In this document: positions 60,248 through 64,000 of the stretch, piece after piece
Position numbering within the stretch: position 1 is the first letter of the stretch
How the letters are laid out: every line of letters starts with the position of its first letter
Assembly: GCA_021287165.1 (NCBI GenBank)
Contig: JAJTAY010000029.1
Coordinates: 62,001 to 126,000 of the forward strand
Reading direction: 5' to 3'
DNA: 64,000 nt
From: Bacteroidia bacterium
Lineage (GTDB): Bacteria; Bacteroidota; Bacteroidia; Bacteroidales; F082
Made by a program: the position numbers and the translations under genes
The notes under the pieces: generated by a model
What the model was told of the DNA's origin: nothing
Databases searched by the model: none
Seen by the model: only the letters and a program-made list of their open reading frames with translations

Positions 60248-61886
60248 ATCTTTGGCAATCATATTCATGGCAGCAACCATAATAAGCTCTTGCAGTACCA
60301 AGCGGCAGAAAGCCGACCTTATACTGATAAACGGAAAAGTATATACCGTCGATGACCAGTTTAGTCAGGCCGAGGCCTTTGCGGTGAGCAACGGGCGGTT
60401 TGTTGCAGTGGGAAGCACTGCCGACATCCTTGGTCGTTATGACTCGGATTACATTTTGGATGTTTCCGGACTTCCGGTATATCCGGGTTTAATTGATGGT
60501 CATTGTCATTTTTATGGCTACGGAGAGAACCTTGTGCGCTATGCAGATCTTGCCGGAAGCAGATCGATGGAGGAGATCATCGAACGACTGAAAGCCCACG
60601 CCGAAAAACACCCATCAGACTGGATACTCGGCAGGGGCTGGGATCAAAACCTGTTTCCTGAAAAGAAGTTTCCCGATAATGAGCTGCTTGAAAAGCACTT
60701 CCCCGGACGCAAGATCATGCTAATTCGTATTGATGGGCATGCCAGCCTCGTGAGCAAGGCTGCCTTGCAGGCCGCCGGAATTAATAAAAGCACAAGAATC
60801 GAAGGCGGAGATGTTTTACTGAATGCCAAAGGAGAGCCCGGAGGAGTGCTTATCGACAAGGCAGACAATCCTGTACGGGTATTGATTCCTGCTTTGACGG
60901 AAGACGAAAAAATACAGGCCTTGCTCGAAGCGCAGGACAATTGCTTTGCTGTTGGGTTAACAGGCGTTCATGACGCAGGTCTTTCAGCCGAGACCATCGA
61001 ACTCATAAGGAGGCTTCAGGATGAGGGCAGGCTTAAAATGCGCATAAACGCCATGCTCAATCCTGACGAAGCCACGCTGAATCAATATCTTCCAAAGGGT
61101 AGGCAAGTCGGGGAAATGCTCAGCCTCACCGCGGTGAAAATATACGCCGACGGCGCGCTGGGTTCCAGAGGTGCACGCTTATTTGAAGACTACAGCGATG
61201 CGCCCGGCAACAAAGGACTCATTTTGTATGATTCATCATTTTATGAGGAGATAGCCAGAAAGGCTTATGATGCAGGTTTTCAGGTGAATATGCATGCCAT
61301 AGGTGATGCAGCAGTCAATTATGTGCTTCGCCTTTATGCAAAGTATCTCAAGGAGTCGAACGACCGCCGATGGCGCGTGGAGCATGCCCAAATCGTTCGT
61401 CCCGGAGATTTTCGGCTTTTCGCCGAATACAACATTATCCCAAGCATACAAAGCACACATGCCACCTCGGATATGTATTGGGCAATGGAAAGGGTTGGTA
61501 ATGAACGTATAAAAGGTGCCTATGCACAAAAAAATCTCCTTGAGCAAAACGGATGGTTAGTCAATGGCACCGATTTTCCGATTGAGCACATCAACCCTGT
61601 TTACACCTTTTATGCTGCGGTTTTTCGTAAGGACCTGAAAGGTTGGCCCGAAAACGGTTTTCAGCCTGAGAATGCGCTTAGCCGTGAAGACGCTTTGCGG
61701 TCGATGACCATTTGGGCAGCAAGAGGCGGATTTGAGGAACAGCTGAAAGGCAGCATTGAAAAAGACAAACTGGCCGACTTTGTGGTATTTGATACCGACC
61801 TAATGCAAGCCGGTGAAAGAGAGGTAGCCAAAGCAAAACCGAGATTTGTGTTCAGCGGAGGCAAACAGGTTTTTGCAGCCGAGTAA
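60228..61886 (+). CDS. exported YtcJ-like amidohydrolase, lipoprotein
   Basis: A 552-residue metal-dependent hydrolase of the amidohydrolase superfamily (Amidohydro_3). A lipobox ends the signal (AATIISSC, Cys about 23). The metal site begins with GLIDGHCHFYGYG (HxH), with GVHDAGLS, a candidate lysine/acidic strand VKIYADGALGSRGA, VNMHAIGDAA, VEHAQIV and the final GTDFPIEHINP. Substrates of YtcJ-like enzymes are mostly unknown amides. The start overlaps the ABC ATPase gene by 20 bases, so it is probably translated from the same message, perhaps without functional link. It converges on the GNAT-like gene with 17 bases between. Confidence 0.9.
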   Translation: MAFRTSKSLAIIFMAATIISSCSTKRQKADLILINGKVYTVDDQFSQAEAFAVSNGRFVAVGSTADILGRYDSDYILDVSGLPVYPGLIDGHCHFYGYGENLVRYADLAGSRSMEEIIERLKAHAEKHPSDWILGRGWDQNLFPEKKFPDNELLEKHFPGRKIMLIRIDGHASLVSKAALQAAGINKSTRIEGGDVLLNAKGEPGGVLIDKADNPVRVLIPALTEDEKIQALLEAQDNCFAVGLTGVHDAGLSAETIELIRRLQDEGRLKMRINAMLNPDEATLNQYLPKGRQVGEMLSLTAVKIYADGALGSRGARLFEDYSDAPGNKGLILYDSSFYEEIARKAYDAGFQVNMHAIGDAAVNYVLRLYAKYLKESNDRRWRVEHAQIVRPGDFRLFAEYNIIPSIQSTHATSDMYWAMERVGNERIKGAYAQKNLLEQNGWLVNGTDFPIEHINPVYTFYAAVFRKDLKGWPENGFQPENALSREDALRSMTIWAARGGFEEQLKGSIEKDKLADFVVFDTDLMQAGEREVAKAKPRFVFSGGKQVFAAE

Positions 61887-61903
61887 AGAAGTTCGTTGGC
61901 AAT

Positions 61904-63133
61904 TTATTTACTGTTTGTTGGCTCTTCGCTGTCTTTCAGTCCTTTAGCCCTGTCCGATTCCTGGCGCTCAGCCCGCTTAAAAGGCTTGGTCCTGTCAAAC
62001 AGGTAGCGGTAGGTAACGTGAGTTTTGTACACTTTCCCACCAATACCTTCGGCTATTTTTAACATTGGGGGATTGAAATCGCCAATCCAGTTTAGCTGAA
62101 TTTCTTTGTATTTAAAGTTCTTTTGAATGGCTATTTCTCTGAAATGCAGTATCATAGCTCCATCTATTCCCTTGCCCTGATGTTCAGGAACAATGCCAAA
62201 AATGCGTCCAATGATCCTTGTGCACTTCTGACTGACCTTTAGCCTGTACATCAGCTTCAGTTTATTGATCAGATTGAGTTTTCCGTTGAAGTCGTATATA
62301 ATCTGGTTGAGGTCCTGCATTGCAATAAAGAAAGAAATAGGCTCATTTTTGTAGTATCCAAAATGCGCCAGACGCGGATCGAGGATGGGTTTCATTTGTT
62401 TAAGCAGAGCCATGGCATGTTCGCGGGTGATCATTTTAACGCCGGGTATCACCCCCCAGGCTTTGTTGTAGATGGTCATGAAATCTTCGGCGTATTTCTC
62501 CATCTTTTTCCAGCTTACCATTTCGAAATGGTAATCAGGGTTTTTCTGAATGCGGGCGGCCTTTTCGAATACCCTTTCACTTAAACCGCCGTCGTATATC
62601 ATTCGCCGGAAAGTGAACTGATTGAAATACAGCTGAAAACCATATTGGTCGAAAAGGTCTTTATAATAAGGGAAGTTGTATGGCATATTGAAAACCGGCT
62701 CTGTAAAGCCGTCCACCAGCACACCCCAGAAACTATCGCGATCGCCAAAGTTTACAGGTCCATCCATGGCTTCCATTCCTCTCGCCTTTAGCCAATCCCG
62801 TGAAGCGTCGAAGAGGATCTTAGCGGCTTCGAAATCATTGGGGCAATCGAAAAATCCGCATCCTCCGGTGGGTTGCTCGTTGTTTTTGGCGGTGTGCGGG
62901 TCGATAAATGCTGCAATACGACCAACCGCCTTGTCTTTTTCGTCCAGCAGCAGCCAGCGTATGGCTTCGCCTTTACGCAGTTTTTTGTTCAGCGTAGGAT
63001 CAAACAATTTCATCACATCCTGATCCAGCGGCCTTATATAGTTGGGATCATTTAGGTACATCCGCGATGGGAGTGCAAGCCACTGTTGTTCAAGCTGTTT
63101 GTCGTTTACTTCCTTTAATTTGTACGAAGCCAT
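61904..63133 (-). CDS. GNAT-like acyltransferase of unknown substrate
   Basis: A 409-residue soluble protein. The N-terminal half (about 5-180) has WLALPSRMYLNDPNYIRPLD, AVGRIAAFIDPH and DGPVNFGDRDSFWG, and the C-terminal half carries a GNAT-type acetyl-CoA loop (IVPEHQGKGIDGAMI, the Q/RxxGxG/A motif) followed by YKEIQLNWIGDFNPPM and a family-type GGKVYKTHVTYRYLF. The arrangement suggests two GNAT lobes, as in enzymes that acylate lipids or amino acids. The last 30 residues are charged. Annotated versions are usually just hypothetical; no substrate is inferred. A TATATTTG box lies 18 bases upstream. Confidence 0.8.
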   Translation of the reverse strand: MASYKLKEVNDKQLEQQWLALPSRMYLNDPNYIRPLDQDVMKLFDPTLNKKLRKGEAIRWLLLDEKDKAVGRIAAFIDPHTAKNNEQPTGGCGFFDCPNDFEAAKILFDASRDWLKARGMEAMDGPVNFGDRDSFWGVLVDGFTEPVFNMPYNFPYYKDLFDQYGFQLYFNQFTFRRMIYDGGLSERVFEKAARIQKNPDYHFEMVSWKKMEKYAEDFMTIYNKAWGVIPGVKMITREHAMALLKQMKPILDPRLAHFGYYKNEPISFFIAMQDLNQIIYDFNGKLNLINKLKLMYRLKVSQKCTRIIGRIFGIVPEHQGKGIDGAMILHFREIAIQKNFKYKEIQLNWIGDFNPPMLKIAEGIGGKVYKTHVTYRYLFDRTKPFKRAERQESDRAKGLKDSEEPTNSK

Positions 63134-63151
63134 GGGTCTGCTATTTTTTCA

Positions 63152-63159
63152 CAAATATA
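63152..63159 (-). promoter_or_regulatory. candidate -7 element for the GNAT-like gene
   Basis: TATATTTG on the minus strand, 18 bases before the ATG at 63133. No TTG at the usual distance. Confidence 0.4.
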
Positions 63160-63222
63160 AAACCCGCTGTGAATAAAAAAAACTAACCCATGTATATGGC
63201 TTTCCCTCAGGCACTTATTTAA

Positions 63223-64000
63223 TTAAATCAGTCCCGCCTTATAGGTCTCAATGGCCCTGTTTCTTGCAAAAGCATGATCAAGCATGGGTTTGTAGCTTAA
63301 ATCCTCAAACTCCGGTACCCATTTGCGGATGTACCGAAAGCCCGGGTCGAACTTTTTTACTTGTTCATTTGGATTAAATACCCTGAAATAAGGGGCTGCA
63401 TCACAGCCTGTTCCGGCAGCCCATTGCCAGTTGCCAACATTCGAAGCCAGCTCAAAGTCGAGCAGGCGCGATGCAAAATATGATTCTCCCCATCGCCAGT
63501 CGATGAGCAGATGTTTGGTTAAAAAACTGGCCGTTACCATGCGCACGCGGTTGTGCATATAACCGGTTGCGTTCAGTTCGCGCATGCCAGCATCCACCAT
63601 CGCAAAACCTGTTTTTCCTTCGCACCACTTTTGAAACTCCTCTTCGTTGTTTCGCCATCGAATCTGGTTGTAGCGGGGATTAAAGTTATCAGTAGCGCTG
63701 TGCGGAAAATGAAATAAAATATGCATGAAAAACTCTCTCCAGATCAGCTCATTCAACCATATCTCGCTGTTTGTCAATGCTATTGAAACGGCTTGCCTGA
63801 CGCTCAGGCTGCCGAAGCGCAGATGTACGCCGGCTAAGGAAGTGCCTGGAATAGCTGGAAAATTTCGCGTCTCTTCGTACCTGGAGATTAAACTGGATTC
63901 GAGACGTGCTTCAGGCGCAGGAATCAAAGCTGGCTCAAAACCAATGCTTTGTAAGTCGGGGAACTGATGAGTTTTTTTTACGCTGTTTTGGAGCAGTTTT
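63223..64000 (-). CDS. DNA photolyase/cryptochrome, C-terminal part (5' end outside window)
   Basis: The frame stays open to the right edge, reading upstream from MIPAPEAR through KTHQFPDLQSIGFEPAL, so this is the FAD-binding half of a larger protein (photolyases are about 430-480 residues). Visible motifs are the domain entry FLAGVHLRFGSLS-like segment, LIWREFFMHILFHFP, MRELNATGYMHNRVRM, and WQWAAGTGCDAAPYFRVFNP, all typical of class I cyclobutane pyrimidine dimer photolyases. It repairs UV damage by light-driven electron transfer; the antenna-binding N-terminal domain is not in the window. Confidence 0.95.
   Translation of the reverse strand, partial: KLLQNSVKKTHQFPDLQSIGFEPALIPAPEARLESSLISRYEETRNFPAIPGTSLAGVHLRFGSLSVRQAVSIALTNSEIWLNELIWREFFMHILFHFPHSATDNFNPRYNQIRWRNNEEEFQKWCEGKTGFAMVDAGMRELNATGYMHNRVRMVTASFLTKHLLIDWRWGESYFASRLLDFELASNVGNWQWAAGTGCDAAPYFRVFNPNEQVKKFDPGFRYIRKWVPEFEDLSYKPMLDHAFARNRAIETYKAGLI

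Noticed and set aside
1..64000. CRISPR array, rRNA operon, integrase or prophage genes
   Set aside because: None seen: no regularly spaced repeats, no rRNA signature sequence, and no integrase, transposase or phage structural protein in any frame.

Overview
The window is a chromosomal segment of a Bacteroidota bacterium, most likely Bacteroidales or a close relative (genus not assignable by eye). Grounds: two secreted proteins carry C-terminal domains of the type IX secretion (T9SS) kind; a GldI-like FKBP lipoprotein is present; there are DUF4301, DUF5522 and rhomboid-DUF6576-like proteins; promoters have the Bacteroidota -7 element TAnnTTTG, often extended to TTTGCA; and starts lack strong Shine-Dalgarno sequences. 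No rRNA, CRISPR array, transposase or phage gene was seen. Coding density is high; the only long gene-free stretch is about 490 AT-rich bases at 12257-12749.

Left part (1-25 kb): the 3' end of pyrG, then yidC and a truncated globin; convergent to these are a small Tudor/CarD-like protein, trmD and an aldehyde dehydrogenase. Two exported peptidases follow (M1 metallopeptidase and a T9SS-type subtilase), then a TPR sensor kinase with a NarL-type regulator. An AT-rich intergenic region carries five TTACA-N2-TGTAA palindromes upstream of an XRE regulator. Next come ndk, an NrnA-like DHH phosphoesterase, three consecutive FKBP isomerase genes with growing domain number, a GT-C-like membrane protein with a DUF5522 protein, a PAS hybrid kinase with recQ, DUF4301, and two leucine tRNA genes with a terminator.

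Middle part (26-49 kb): a minus-strand exopolysaccharide cluster of about 23 kb. From its 5' end (right) it encodes a single-domain response regulator, a priming sugar transferase fused to a degenerate receiver and carrying a four-cysteine insertion, a half-length TolC-like protein, a Wzc/GumC-like co-polymerase with a LysM domain and a decayed kinase, a Wzx flippase, a Wzy/ligase-like protein, two tandemly duplicated pairs of family-2 glycosyltransferases, two family-4 glycosyltransferases, a hexapeptide acyltransferase, an FkbM methyltransferase, another family-2 glycosyltransferase, a beta-helix exported protein, a zinc-ribbon methyltransferase, a hybrid histidine kinase overlapping that methyltransferase by four bases, and a second single-domain regulator. 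Signalling genes thus bracket a complete Wzx/Wzy-type pathway, which suggests phosphorelay control of polysaccharide production.

Right part (49-64 kb): a minus-strand run with a small membrane protein, mutL, two rhomboid proteases, an endonuclease/exonuclease/phosphatase protein and uvrB. Then on the plus strand come a lone GroES-like protein, a FecBCD/BtuFCD-type metal-chelate importer and a YtcJ-like amidohydrolase. Last are a GNAT-like protein and a photolyase that runs off the right edge.

The most unusual material is in the polysaccharide cluster (pseudo-receiver sugar transferase with Cys4 insertion, LysM co-polymerase, half-size TolC and no Wza-type exporter), the FKBP series, and the palindrome-rich regulatory region.
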